Source: Mortierella sp. BCC40632 | Lineage: Eukaryota; Mortierellomycota; Mortierellomycetes; Mortierellales; Mortierellaceae | Reading direction: 5' to 3' | Assembly (NCBI GenBank): GCA_011634665.1 | Contig: WAEK01000002.1 | Coordinates: forward strand, 2,072,001 to 2,136,000 | Length of the DNA stretch: 64,000 nucleotides | Shown here: one piece after another, positions 44,629 through 55,193 of the stretch | Numbering within the stretch: position 1 is the stretch's first letter | Layout of the letters: each line of letters begins with the position of its first letter | The notes under the pieces: generated by a model | Seen by the model: only the letters and a program-made list of their open reading frames with translations | What the model was told of the DNA's origin: nothing | The model's database searches: none | Translations under genes and position numbers: made by a program

Positions 44629-44702
44629 GTTCGCGTGGTGTAGTCGGTTATCACATGTCTCTCACTAAGACAAGGTCTCCGGTTCGAATCCGGGTGCGAA
44701 CA
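44629..44702 (+). tRNA. tRNA-Val (anticodon CAC)
   Basis: A complete cloverleaf can be drawn. Acceptor GTTCGCG pairs with TGCGAAC (one G-U); D-arm GTGTAGTCGGTTATCAC; anticodon stem TGTCT/AGACA with loop CTCACTA, anticodon CAC; T-arm TCCGG-TTCGAAT-CCGGG. Internal A box (TGGTGTAGTCGG) and B box (GGTTCGAATCC) are present, and TTTTT follows at once as a pol III terminator. There is no intron and CCA is not encoded. The D-arm is that of eukaryotic tRNA-Val. Position 37, 3' of the anticodon, is T, which is unusual as a purine is normal. 44702 is the discriminator base A. Confidence 0.85.
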
Positions 44703-44707
44703 TTTTT
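44703..44707 (+). terminator. RNA polymerase III T-run terminator
   Basis: TTTTT directly after the tRNA discriminator base. Confidence 0.75.
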
Positions 44708-45458
44708 GCCTCTTCAAGAACATTGTCGGAGTTTTGTTTTTCTCCGCTGCGAATACGAAGCCATCGCTAACCTGGGGCCCCAATCTTTTTGAACTTTTAC
44801 CACTTGGTCCAGACCTGCCATCTCTCCCGATTGGTAGTGAGAGACCGTAAAGTTGGTCAGCTGAACTCGTCTCAATTGGTAAAAAGCTGGTGGCCACCTA
44901 AGAAAAACTGTTGGCGCTCTCTCCAAAAGATTTGCAAAAACGAAGCTCGCGCACACCCTCACAGCGGAAACGACTATGGAGAGTGAGCACCCAAAGGATT
45001 CTTCTCATGGAGAAATCGAGGTGTTGTCTGTTGGGGTGGGAAAGAACAAGAGGAGAAAAAGGAAGAAGAAGAGGAATTGGAGAGAGCCAGAGTCCAGCAG
45101 TAGCTCGCGACTTTTTTTTTTTTTTCCTCATCTCCCCTGTTTTGAGCCCTTTCCCCGCCTTGTGCCCTGTGTTGGTCCTGTGGTTGTAGCCCATTTTTGG
45201 TGCGGTGCTGCTCCGCCTGCATTCTTTTTTTCTTCCGCTCCTTGTTCAGCCTTCGCATTGTGCACATCTCTTTTTTCTCCTTTCTCCTCCAGTCCCCACT
45301 TCTCTCTCTTTCTCCCTGCTCCTTACTCCATTTCTCTGATCCGCGTGGTTTACTGCAACGATCCCTAGCTCTCCTTCACCTTTTCCCAATCTCGCCCCTC
45401 GATAGTTATCCCCCCACTCGGGTCCGAGGAGGAAAAAAAAAGAAAGAAAGAAAGCATC
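44708..45458. promoter_or_regulatory. Upstream region and leader of PHO8
   Basis: About 750 bp with no recognised gene. The last ~270 bp are strongly pyrimidine-rich (TTTCTCC, CTCTCTCTTTC...), as upstream of other genes here, and probably include the 5' UTR. Confidence 0.45.
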
Positions 45459-45598
45459 ATGGCTACCGCGCCTCTGCTTGCCAATGTGGAGCCCAGAGAC
45501 TCATTTGATGATGCCGAACGCGAATTGCTCCAGCAGGAGGAAAATAAGCAGATCCGTCGAGTAAGGCCCATTCATTTCATCTCATTGAAGCAGGAAGT

Positions 45599-45697
<99 letters not shown>

Positions 45698-45992
45698 GTG
45701 GTGAACCAGGCACGTCGACTCGTTACTCAACCTGTGTTTCTCTCTTTTTTTTTTTTTACCCTTTTCTTTACTCTAGGAGCGAAAGCGAATGGTTCTGTGC
45801 ATGCTGCTGGCAATTGTCCTGACCTCGTCTGCTGTTGCCATCACCTTTTTCTTTGCTAAGCGATCGCTCGGTGCGTTGCAAGTTCCCTTCCCCCCCCCTT
45901 TTTTTTTTCTTTTTCTTGGTCTATTCGATTCCATGTCCCCTCCCTCTGCCCCCCAACAAATAACAGATCTTCGCTGACCTCCCACCTGGATA

Positions 45993-46043
<51 letters not shown>

Positions 46044-47964
46044 ACTAATAGGACGGAGCCGTAATGTGATTTTGATGGTTTCGGATGGGTTTGGTCCTGC
46101 CTCCCAGACGTATGGCCGATCGTTCTACCAGTACATGAACAATCTCCCGGAGGGCGACATCACAGAGTTGGACAAGATCTTGGTCGGCTCCTCCAGAACC
46201 CGTTCCAGCGATTCGCTTGTCACGGACTCGGCTGCTGGAGCAACAGCCTTTGCTTGCGCCCTCAAGACTTACAACAATGCCATCGCACGTAAGTCTCCCA
46301 CTTTTGTTTCTTCTTCTTTTGCTTCTTTTTTTTCTTTTTTGAGTAGGCGAGCGTGTGAGAGTTATGGCTCATGCGTGTGTGACCATGTTGGATCAGCCAA
46401 AGCGTCATGGAAAACGGGGGGATCGGAGCATGCAGCAGAGACAATCTGGACTATTCTCCGTTCATTGGCGTGCAGGGGTTGAAGATTTCTATTTGTCCGA
46501 AAAAGAAATGAGCTCCACTCTAACCAAAGAACCCACGCTTTCTGTCTGTCCATCCGTCCATTTATCTGTCTCTCTATTTCTCTGTCTCTCTCCCTATTTA
46601 TCTATCCGTTTTTGGGACGATGGACATGGTAGTGGACCCCGATCAGGTCCCATGCGGTACAATTTTGGAGGCTGCCAAGGCACTTGGTTTGCTAACAGGA
46701 CTTGTCGTCACCAGCCGTGTGACTCATGCGACTCCAGCCTCGTTCTCAGCTCATGTGGTTCATCGCGACTTGGAAGCGGACATTGCGGTCCATCAAATCG
46801 GAGACTATACCTTGGGAAGACAAGTCGACTTGATGATGGGTGGAGGTCGCTGCTTTTTTATGCCCAACACCACCGAAGGCAGTTGCAGACAGGATGACCG
46901 TGATCTCCTTGTGGAGAGCGAGAGCTATGGCTGGACAACCTTGATGACAAACCGCGAGGAATTTGATGCTCAAACAATGAAGCCTGAATACATCAAGCTC
47001 CCAGCTCTCGGCCTGTTCCACCTCGACCACATGAATTACATGGTTGACGTTGAGGAGAGGAATAGGACACAGGAGCCAAGTCTAAGCGAAATGACGGCAG
47101 CAGCTCTCAAGGCTCTAAAGCGGAATGCTGGCCCTAGCCAGGGGTTCTTTTTGATGATTGAAGGAAGTCGCATTGACATGGGTGCTCATAACAACGATCC
47201 TGCTGCCCACCTCCACGAAATTCTCGAATACCACAAGACAGTTAAGACTGTCAGAGATTTTGTTCGCCTTAATCCCAACACGCTCTTGATTTCGACCAGT
47301 GACCATGAGACGGGAGGATTCACTCTTGGATACCAACCTGATCCTCACAAATATCCTGATTATAAGTGGATTCCTGAGGTTGTTGAAAAAGTTAAAGCCT
47401 CGACTGAGCTTTTGGCTCCCAAGATCTTTGGATACAAGGGCAAGGATCTCCGCGAGTTTGTCCGGACCGAGATCTTGAGGGATGCATTGGGTGTTACTGA
47501 CCCGACCAGGGAGGAGCTTGACTATCTGTCAGACTTGAATAACCCCCAGGGAGAAATTATGACCTTCCTTGGTCATATGGTCAGCCACCGTGCCTATTTG
47601 GGCTGGACTACGATTGGTCATACGGGTCTGGATGTCAACCTGTATGCTGAAGGCGAGAACAGTTCACTTTTGCGGGGCAATCATGAGAACACAGATATTG
47701 GTGTCATCATGAGCGAGTACCTGAATGTGGATTTGCTTGCCATTACCAAGAAGCTTACCAAGTAAGAGTCTAAACTTTTTTATTTTTCCTGTCTTGTGTT
47801 GGAGGTAGGAAAGGGATAAGTCTTTTTTTTTTTTTTTTTTTTTAAGTCTTACATGTTCTTCCTTTTTTTTTATGGACATTAGGGACATGGACAAGTGGTT
47901 CAAACCCAGTGCGAGCTTCCTTACATCGTCCTCTCGAAGCCATCATGAAGAGACTGGACGTTAA
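45459..47964 (+). CDS. PHO8: Vacuolar-type alkaline phosphatase (PHO8 family)
   Basis: A repressible alkaline phosphatase; PHO8 hydrolyses phosphomonoesters in the vacuole as a type II membrane protein. ATG 45459 opens a short cytoplasmic tail (MATAPLLANVEPRDSFDDAE). Exon 2 holds the signal anchor (VLCMLLAIVLTSSAVAITFF). The catalytic domain follows: NVILMVSDGFGP (metal Asp), VTDSAAGATAFACALKTYN (nucleophile Ser), VTHATPASFSAH, IEGSRIDMGAHNNDP, STSDHETGG and the last metal His in TTIGHTGLDVNLYAEG. All key residues are present. Introns carry long (CT)n and T-runs. The 3' end has two readings: a stop at 47763-47765 (KLTK), or splicing of that AAG-TAA as an AA/GTAAGA donor to an exon ending at 47962-47964 (tail DMDKWFKPSASFL...). 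The longer form is given. Confidence 0.88.
45603..45696. repeat. (CT)n followed by a 34-nt poly(T) in PHO8 intron 1
   Basis: About 29 CT units run directly into about 34 T. A second (CT)n lies in intron 2 at about 46001-46042. Confidence 0.92.
46001..46042. repeat. (CT)n in PHO8 intron 2
   Basis: About 20 CT units ahead of the CTAATAG acceptor, so it can serve as a polypyrimidine tract. Confidence 0.9.
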
Positions 47965-48305
47965 ACAAAAAGGGGGGGGGGAGGGAGGCCTGATTGGGTT
48001 CTTCGACAAAGGGACGACTCTCTCCACAGCAGTTGATTGAACATGAGACACTCACTCCATTCTTACAGAGTAGATCAAGAACTAGGATACAATGTACCAA
48101 TGTAAAAAAAAAAAAAAAAAAAAAACCATCTTCAGATTGACTTTTTTTTTTTTTTTTTTTTTTAAGCCAGGCACAGAAAATGCGAGGCTTCCATTTTCAG
48201 TGCAGAGATGCCTTAGATTGGAGGCGATCAATTACGGATATATATATATTCTTTTTTTTCGAATTTCTCTTTTTCTTTTAATTGTGACATTTCACGCTGA
48301 ACCTG
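47965..48305. other. Convergent 3' region between PHO8 and the CDK
   Basis: 341 bp between stop codons with an A-run (about 48103-48125) and a T-run (about 48142-48164), 16 nt apart. These could pair into an A/T stem in transcripts from either strand. ATATATAT at about 48239-48248. No gene. Confidence 0.6.
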
Positions 48306-51228
48306 TCATCTTCCACCACCTCCGGCAGTTTCGCGTCTCCGAATATCATCAAAATAAGGATCTAAAAAAGAAAGAAGGAAAAAAAAAAATAGATAGAGCA
48401 TTGAGTCAGCTATGCAAGGATGATAGGGGGTAAAGGGAGAGAAGGAAAAGATGAAGATGGTGTATAAATCTATTGCGTGATGGGTTACACTTACGAGCAA
48501 GGGCGGCTTCCGCTGATATCCTCTTGTCAGGGTTGTAGGTTATTAAGCGCTAGAAACAAGATCCAGGGGAGAAAGAGATAGATAGTGTAAACAACGAGAT
48601 CATGTAACGTGATGGCAGTATCTACCAAATAGCCAAAGTGAGGGAGAAGGAGAGAAGGGAGAGGGAGAGAGGGAAAGGCACTCACAGTCAACAGATCAAT
48701 ACCGGCCGCATCCAGTTTTGGAACAATACTTTCGAGAGGGATGGGGTTGTATATGGGAAAGTCAGGTCGATAGTCTGGTAATCTCGAGACACCTGGCCAA
48801 GTTTCCTCTGTTGGCGTTCCCAAGATCTTGAAGATTTTCAGCAATTGATCCTGCACCGAGCTTCCTGGGAAGAGTGGCCGCCCTGAAGTCATTTCTATGG
48901 AAAAAGGGGTGTGTGTGTGTTAAGATCGAATAGTGTGTTCTGACTAAATTTTCAACCGTTGTGAAGAATGGACCACATACCAGCAAAGATACATCCAGCG
49001 GACCAAATGTCAATTGAGGTTGAATACTGCTTTGACCCCATTAGAACGTCTGGTGCTCGGTACCACAATGTTACCACCTATCGGTTGTCATTAATGGTGG
49101 TATATATGAGTGGTTTGCGGACTATACGGATCTCTCTCACTGTGCGTATGTGTGTGCGTGTTTTTTTACCTCATGGGAATAACTCCTGACAGGGATACCG
49201 AACGCGCGTGCAAGGCCGAAGTCGGCCAGTTTCAAGTCTCCTTTCTTGTTAATGAGTAGATTCTGCGGTTTCAAATCCTTTGGAAAAAAAAAAAAAAAAG
49301 AGAGAGAGAGAGAGAGATCTGATTAATAAACCCTCCTTCCAAGACTGGAACATTGTTGCCCTCTAAGACACCTTCATAGTAGCAAGTGACAAGCACCCCT
49401 CTCCATTGAAAATCCTGGACCATGATGCATTCTCCATAGGACAATTAGAAAAAGAGAGAAAAGAGCAGGTACATCCACATACTCGATGCAGCACTCGGTG
49501 CTCGTGACAGAATGCGATTCCCTTCATCAGCTGGTACATAAGTTGCTATAGTCAAGTAAAAATGATCCGAACTGTAAGCAAGACTGGAAAGTGGACACTG
49601 CAGCAGAGAATCTTATTCCCTTTAAGGATACCATGCGGGGGAGGGGGCAGATCACTCGGTACCTTTATCGTGATGGCATCAATATCACCGCTGTAAGTAT
49701 CCAGAAATTTCTTAAGATCAGAGTCTAGAAACTCAAAGACTAGGGTCAACTTCTTTTCTGTATGCAGGACATCGTATAGTCTAACATGAATGATTCACAC
49801 AACCACAAAAAAAAAAAAAAAAAAAAAAAAAACCAGTGAAGACTGTGGTTAGTTTCAAGTAGCACGAGAGTGCGTGTAGGAGAAAAGGCTAAAGGGCATG
49901 GGGTAGCTGATGAAGCACCCATAAGAGTCTAGCGCCAATAAGCAAACAGCCATCAATTGAAGACATGTTATAGGATCAAGAATGTGCTTTGTTTTGTTTT
50001 GGAAAGGTGGCACGCACCACGGGGAGGGGGAGGAAGGCGAGGAAGGAAGGAGCGCAGTACCTGACAATGTTGTTCTGCTTGAGCTCCTTGAGTAGAGAAA
50101 TCTCTCTAATGGCTGTACAAGGCACCTGGACATGAGGACAGCGGAAGGAACGACGGGGCGCACATTTGTTAGTAGAGAGTGAGAAAGAAAGACGTGAGGC
50201 GCGAGTGGGGCGATAGAGGAAGCGACCAAGCAACAAGGGGCAAGGGCAAGACAAATCAAAGGTGGATCATGGAAGAGGCGTGGAGCCTTTTCTTTTTTTT
50301 TGGGCATATTGTCAATTACCCCTTCTTCTTCGTTGTCAAGACGAATGCGCTTCAGAGCAACAACGTCGTTTGTCTCTCGGTTCTGCGCCTTGTATACGAT
50401 GCCATACGTTCCTGTAAAATTGACCACAGCGGGGCGAGGGGGGAGTCCAGAAAACGGTCATGTTAGTCGAGATGCAAATGAAAATACTGTCCAAAGCAGA
50501 AGACCTCTCTCCCACAAGGAAAGAGGCAGTGGAGGGGGGGGGAGGGAGAGAAGCTGCCAACAACTATCTGATCGCAGGACCAAGCAGGTACAAGATCCAA
50601 TGTCACACCGAACGGACATCCATTTAAGCTGATTGTCCACCACATTAAGCACCGACGACTCCTGATCCTATCCATGATCCTGAGAGGAAACCCGGGGAGA
50701 GGGGGTAATGCAATCATGGGCATGAACTTTGCTCCTGTCTTTTTTTTTGCATGTGGTGGCAAGCCTTTTTTTTCTTTTCTTTTTTTTCTTTTTTCTTTTT
50801 CGTCTTCTCCCAAATCGTCTTCATCACTGGCTACACACTATACGACTCGCGTATTCAGCAAAGCGTCCAATGAATTGGGATCTATTCGTAAAAGTAATAA
50901 ATGAGCTCGCCAATAGTTGGTGCTCGAAAGCAGAGCCATAGATCCATGCTCTCCATCGGCGATCCCATTCAAGTCGAACAATCCTGTTGAAGTGTGGGAT
51001 CCCATAGAATACCTTCGCCGAGCTTCTCGATTTTCTAGATGGCAATCCGGAAATGCAAGCCCAGGATATGGTGAGCGTCGAGAGAGTGTGTTTAAAAAGG
51101 GTGGGGGAGGTCGCCAACGACAGCAGTAGAGGTGACTTGTTAGATGAGTTTGGATGGCGCGGCGCGATGCGTCCGGTGAAGGGGGGGAAGGACTTGGCAA
51201 CAGGAGCATATACCTGGTACTTGTCCAT
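48306..51228 (-). CDS. PHO85: Cyclin-dependent kinase, CDK5/Pho85 type
   Basis: A cyclin-dependent Ser/Thr kinase close to CDK5 and yeast Pho85, which act with Pcl-type cyclins in nutrient and polarity signalling. A tiny exon 1 (MDKYQ, ATG 51226-51228) splices to KIEKLGE and then [31 protein letters not shown]. The C-helix motif is [14 protein letters not shown]. Catalytic blocks follow: [72 protein letters not shown] and [20 protein letters not shown]. The end reads [18 protein letters not shown] and, after an intron, [18 protein letters not shown] (stop 48306-48308). Lys, Glu, HRD and DFG positions are intact. There are about nine introns, several with A-runs on the + strand. Confidence 0.9.
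49807..49834. repeat. Poly(A) tract in a CDK intron
   Basis: About 26 A on the + strand, poly(T) on the coding strand. Confidence 0.9.
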
Positions 51229-53098
51229 AGGGGAGCGCAATGCCCGGCAGCGGAGGATGGGAGGATGGAGAAAGAAGGATGAAAGAGAGAGAGAGAGCGA
51301 GAGCGAGAGCGAGAATGAAGCGCGTAGGGTGGCAGTGATGATCAGCGATCCAATTTAGCACGGGGCGGCGGAGGTGGGGTGCGGGTGAAGAGAAAGAGAG
51401 AGACAGAGAGAGAGTAAGAGACAGAGAAAGAGAGAGGACGGCGGGAGAAAAAGAAAAAGGGAAAAGGAAAAAAGGAGAGAGAGAGAGAAACCGTGGCCGT
51501 GGTCTCTTTCTCGTCCGTCTGCCAGTCCAAAGCCCTCGCTGCCGCTCACATACTCTTTCCTTCTATCGTTCTCTCTCCCGCTTCGGTCCCGTGCGCCTAT
51601 CTCGTTCTGTGTCCGCTGATCCGTCTAGAGAGCCGCAGGAACCGTTTTTGCTCGCTTCCTTGTCTATTCCAGTGCTTGGTTGGGATTCCTCTCTCTTTCT
51701 CTTTCTCTCTCTCTATCTCTCTCTCTATTTTTCTATCTATCCATTCGCGCTCTTACTCTCTTACTCTTAATCACGACCGTGTTTAAACATGGGTCTTCGT
51801 GTCAACCCTCTCCTCTCCTCATCTCCGCAATGGAACCAAGGATACCGTGCTGCAGACTAGAAGCAGAGTCATTTGGCTCAAGCATCCGTATGTTGGCTGG
51901 TTCCAGACCCACTGCGGCTGGGAGAGAGGTAGAAAGAACGAGTGGGTGAGAGCACTGCTGCGTTATGCATCTGTGTTGAACAAGATCAGTGGCTGGTGCG
52001 TGCACCCTGTATCAAACCCACACCTCACACGACCACGGCTGTTGCTGTTGCTGCTCAAAGAGGTTAAGAGGTTGAGGAGGCAAGGAAGGGGGGGGGGGAC
52101 AGGGACGAGGAGAGAAGAGATTGGATCAAGATACATGCCTGCTTCCCCAGGGTTGACAGATTTTGCTCTGCATACACAGCAACCCCGTAGTCAAAATGTA
52201 CGTGATATCCACAGGACATGGAGAAAAGACCCCTTGAAATAATGCCCTTGTTCTTGCGCTCTTTCTAGATGAAGCATCCATCGCCCCAATCGACTGTCTG
52301 CTTGCTACCACCATATCTACAGACAGATCCACTGAAGCATGAACAGTGCCTGCTCTTTTATGTTTAATCCGTCCCAAGCTTTGTCCCACAGGTCTAATCT
52401 CATGGGTAGAAACGAAGGGCGCGACTCGCCCATAAGATGACTTTATTGACTCTGCTCCAAAGAGACGCGTTTGCAGAGCTGCGAATGACACCTCCCTCTT
52501 GATGAAGACCCTTGAGAGAGTCTGTCATATCGGGAATAGGTTGCGTCGATCCCCCTTCTTAGTGCGTTTGTCACTACATGTGAACTATTCCAATCCTTCT
52601 TTAGGGCCGATTTCCTTGATTGCTTCTTTCTTGGCAACTGTTCTAATCCGCATGAGTATCCTTCGACGCGTCGATTGTTAACTGCAAAGTATGCTGATAA
52701 CGAATCCACCGCCTTGGTTTCTGACATGTGCATCCTAAAGCGCTTTCACTGGACCGCGTCAACGATTGGTTGAGTGTCAGAGTCGGATGCCCAAGAATCT
52801 CATTAACCAGCTCGTAGCTTTGCCATTGTCCACCTCGAGTGTTGCTCAGTTTGTTTTTCTGCTGGAAATGGTGTCAAAATCAAAAACCAGTCTGATGAGT
52901 TTCCCAAATGAAGATGGCAAACCCCACCGCACGCCCTTTGCCTCTCATGTCCATCCATTGGTCCGTCATGGAGAATAGAACAGACTAACCATATCCAAAA
53001 GAGCTGTCCTCTTATGATCGAGGCGAATCACGTGTATATTTAGGAGTTCTGATGAACAATGCAGCGTGCTCCTTGCTCATCAGAACTCCACGACTACA
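51229..53098. other. 1.9-kb gene-free stretch between divergent CDK and CutC genes
   Basis: The left 500 bp are purine- then pyrimidine-rich repeats (GA/GAGC near 51284-51320; AG-rich to 51490; CT-rich 51680-51740). The CT-rich run is followed by ATG 51789, which opens only 23 codons. Open frames at 51880-52240 (+) and 52443-52733 (-) are not recognised. The right end holds the CutC promoter and the 13-bp inverted repeat. Confidence 0.5.
53043..53089 (+). promoter_or_regulatory. Perfect 13-bp inverted repeat just before the cutC start codon
   Basis: GGAGTTCTGATGA (53043-53055) and its exact reverse complement (53077-53089) flank a 21-nt spacer and end 9 nt before the ATG. If transcribed, it forms a stem-loop in the 5' UTR right at the start codon; as DNA it could be an operator-like palindrome. 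Confidence 0.8.
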
Positions 53099-54942
53099 AT
53101 GGCCTCTCCCATCTTTGAGGTAAAGATCAAAAGAGACATGTCCCTGTTGCTTGAGTCCAAACATTGAGAGCCCGTCTCTCCTTTTCTACGAAACTGATAT
53201 AAGCTACGCGTCTTTACTTTGTAGGTATGTCTCGATAGTGTTGCCTCAGCGATCATCGCAGGTAAGGGCCAGCTGTGCTGGGGGTTTTTTTTTCTTTGTC
53301 CCTCTGCAATCTGGCTCATACTCACCCTCTCTTCTTGTGGCTCTCTCTCCCCTTTTTTTTTTTTTTTTTTTTTTTTTAACACAGAGAAAACGGGCGGGAA
53401 ACGGATCGAGCTCTGCGCCGGATTGATGGAGGGTGGGATTACTCCGTCGAGTGGTAAGGATCCTCGAGCCTTTCACCTTGAAAAATCCGAGTACTAAGCT
53501 TCACCAGTAAAAGACTCACAAATCCACCTTCATCTAGGACTTATCACCACTGTCAAGGCTAATACGTCGCTCCCTATCATGGTATGTAAAGGACACGACG
53601 ATACACTTTTGTAAACAGTGGAAAACAAGCAATGAATTGGAGTTGGATGAAGGTAGAAGAAAAGAGCACAAGAGTCGCTTTATTAATATTTCATCTCAAC
53701 CTAACCACCTCCCCCCCCTTCTCCGATCCTTAACTTTCTGTTTCCTTTGAATTTCCAAATAGGTCATGATCCGTCCGAGGTAGTCGCTTCTTCAACATGG
53801 GCTTTCGACTGAACTTGCCAGCAGGCCTCAGTCACTTGAATGGGGTAGCCTCCTTCCTTGTCTTTCTGGACTGATGAAGTTTTTTGTTCCCATACTGATT
53901 GGAGGTTTTGTCCGCAACAATTTCTGTGATCCTAATATACCAAACTGCACTTCAGAGGCGGAGACTTTTGCTACGATGAAAATGAGTTTGCAGCCATGCT
54001 TGAAGACATTGAGGTAAAGAATGGCGATTGACCCCCATGACGCAAGAGTGCTTTTAAGAGAGATCGCGGTCTCTCACGCCCTGTACTCGGTGGTTTCTCA
54101 TGTATCAATTTTACCTCTTCCTATAACCAGCTCTGCAAACAGAAAAAAGTAGAGGGAGTGGTATTTGGCGTCCTCCTTCCAGATGGATCGGTAGACAAAG
54201 TCCGTGTCAAAAGGTAAAGACAGCGAACTTCCTTTGGGAATCTGGATAATCCATCTCTTTGCCTGACATAACCTTTCCTTTAATTTCCTTGTTCTTTTAC
54301 TTGGGGACAGACTGGTCGAGGCTTCACTGCCAATGCAAGGTACATTTGACACCGTTCCGTTTGCTTTGTCTACACTACCTGAGCTTATTCATTAACATGC
54401 CGAACTATTCATTTTGCTTCCACACTGTATCCTTTTGGGTAGTGACATTTCATCGTGCTTTTGACATGGTCAAGGATCCGTTCCAAGCATTGGAGGATAT
54501 CATTGAGATTGGAGGGATTCAGAGGATTTTGACAAGTGGATGTGAAAGATCTGCCTATGAAGGACTTGACTTGCTTGTTCAATTGAACAGTCAAGCCAAT
54601 GGCAGGATTATTATCATGCCTGGTGCAGGCAAGTGCACTTTTTCTACTTTTGCCTACTCTCCTCCTATTTTTGCATGAGGCGTGTTAACCTAACGCTTTG
54701 TTCTTCACTCATGTGGGACCATGATATTTATGCTTTTAGGAATTACTGAGCGAAACGTTCAAAAAATTGTATCGGCCATGAACGCCAAAGAAGTTCATGT
54801 GGGTGCAGGGGGCACGATGCCCTCCAAGATGGAGTACAAAAACCCATACTGTTCAATGGGCTATGCCATTGCGGCACCTGAGTATGAGCTGAAGCTAACA
54901 AGCGATAGGAAGTTAGGCGGGATGATTGGTCGATTCAATTGA
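53099..54942 (+). CDS. cutC: CutC-family copper homeostasis protein
   Basis: CutC is a conserved cytosolic TIM-barrel protein (PF03932) linked to copper tolerance; it binds Cu(I) in several organisms, though its exact reaction is unknown. ATG 53099 opens MASPIFE, spliced to VCLDSVASAIIAEKTGGKRI. Then come ELCAGLMEGGITPSSG, ITTVKANTSLPIMVMIRPRG, GDFCYDENEFAAMLEDIE, VEGVVFGVLLPDGSVD, VTFHRAFDMVKDPFQALEDI, RILTSGCERSAYEGL, IIIMPGAGITERNV and VHVGAGGTMPSKM, ending GGMIGRFN at the stop 54940-54942. All family blocks, including the HRAFD, SG and MPGAG motifs, are in order. Six or so short introns. Convergent with the BIM1-like copper protein. Confidence 0.9.
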
Positions 54943-55193
54943 GAGGCAGTTTATGCTTTTTTAACCTCAGTGCCGTCTCCATCCTCGCTACCAGAATTAC
55001 TGCCAATGCCTCAGCTATCACAATGCGGGTAGTTAATTTACTGCACAACCCTCCCACCCCCGCCCCTTTCTGGCTAAAAATAAACTATTGTAGATGTAAC
55101 GCCTGGTGACAAAGTTGAAGCTGGATCAAGCTCTTTTGGTAAAAAAAAATATTAACGTAACTTTCCTTTATTTCATACTCGACTGGATTTTTT
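54943..55193. other. Convergent 3' region between cutC and the BIM1-like gene
   Basis: 251 bp between two stop codons. No further gene or structured element recognised. Confidence 0.6.

Noticed and set aside
44256..44897. A 213-codon minus-strand open frame running through the tRNA gene
   Set aside because: Its middle part is simply the antisense of the tRNA (reads like PDSNRRPCLSERHVITDY), a well-known artefact of translating tRNA genes.
51226..51240. Upstream start of the CDK at 51240
   Set aside because: That codon is TTG; ATG 51226-51228 gives the expected MDKYQ N-terminus once spliced to KIEKLGE.
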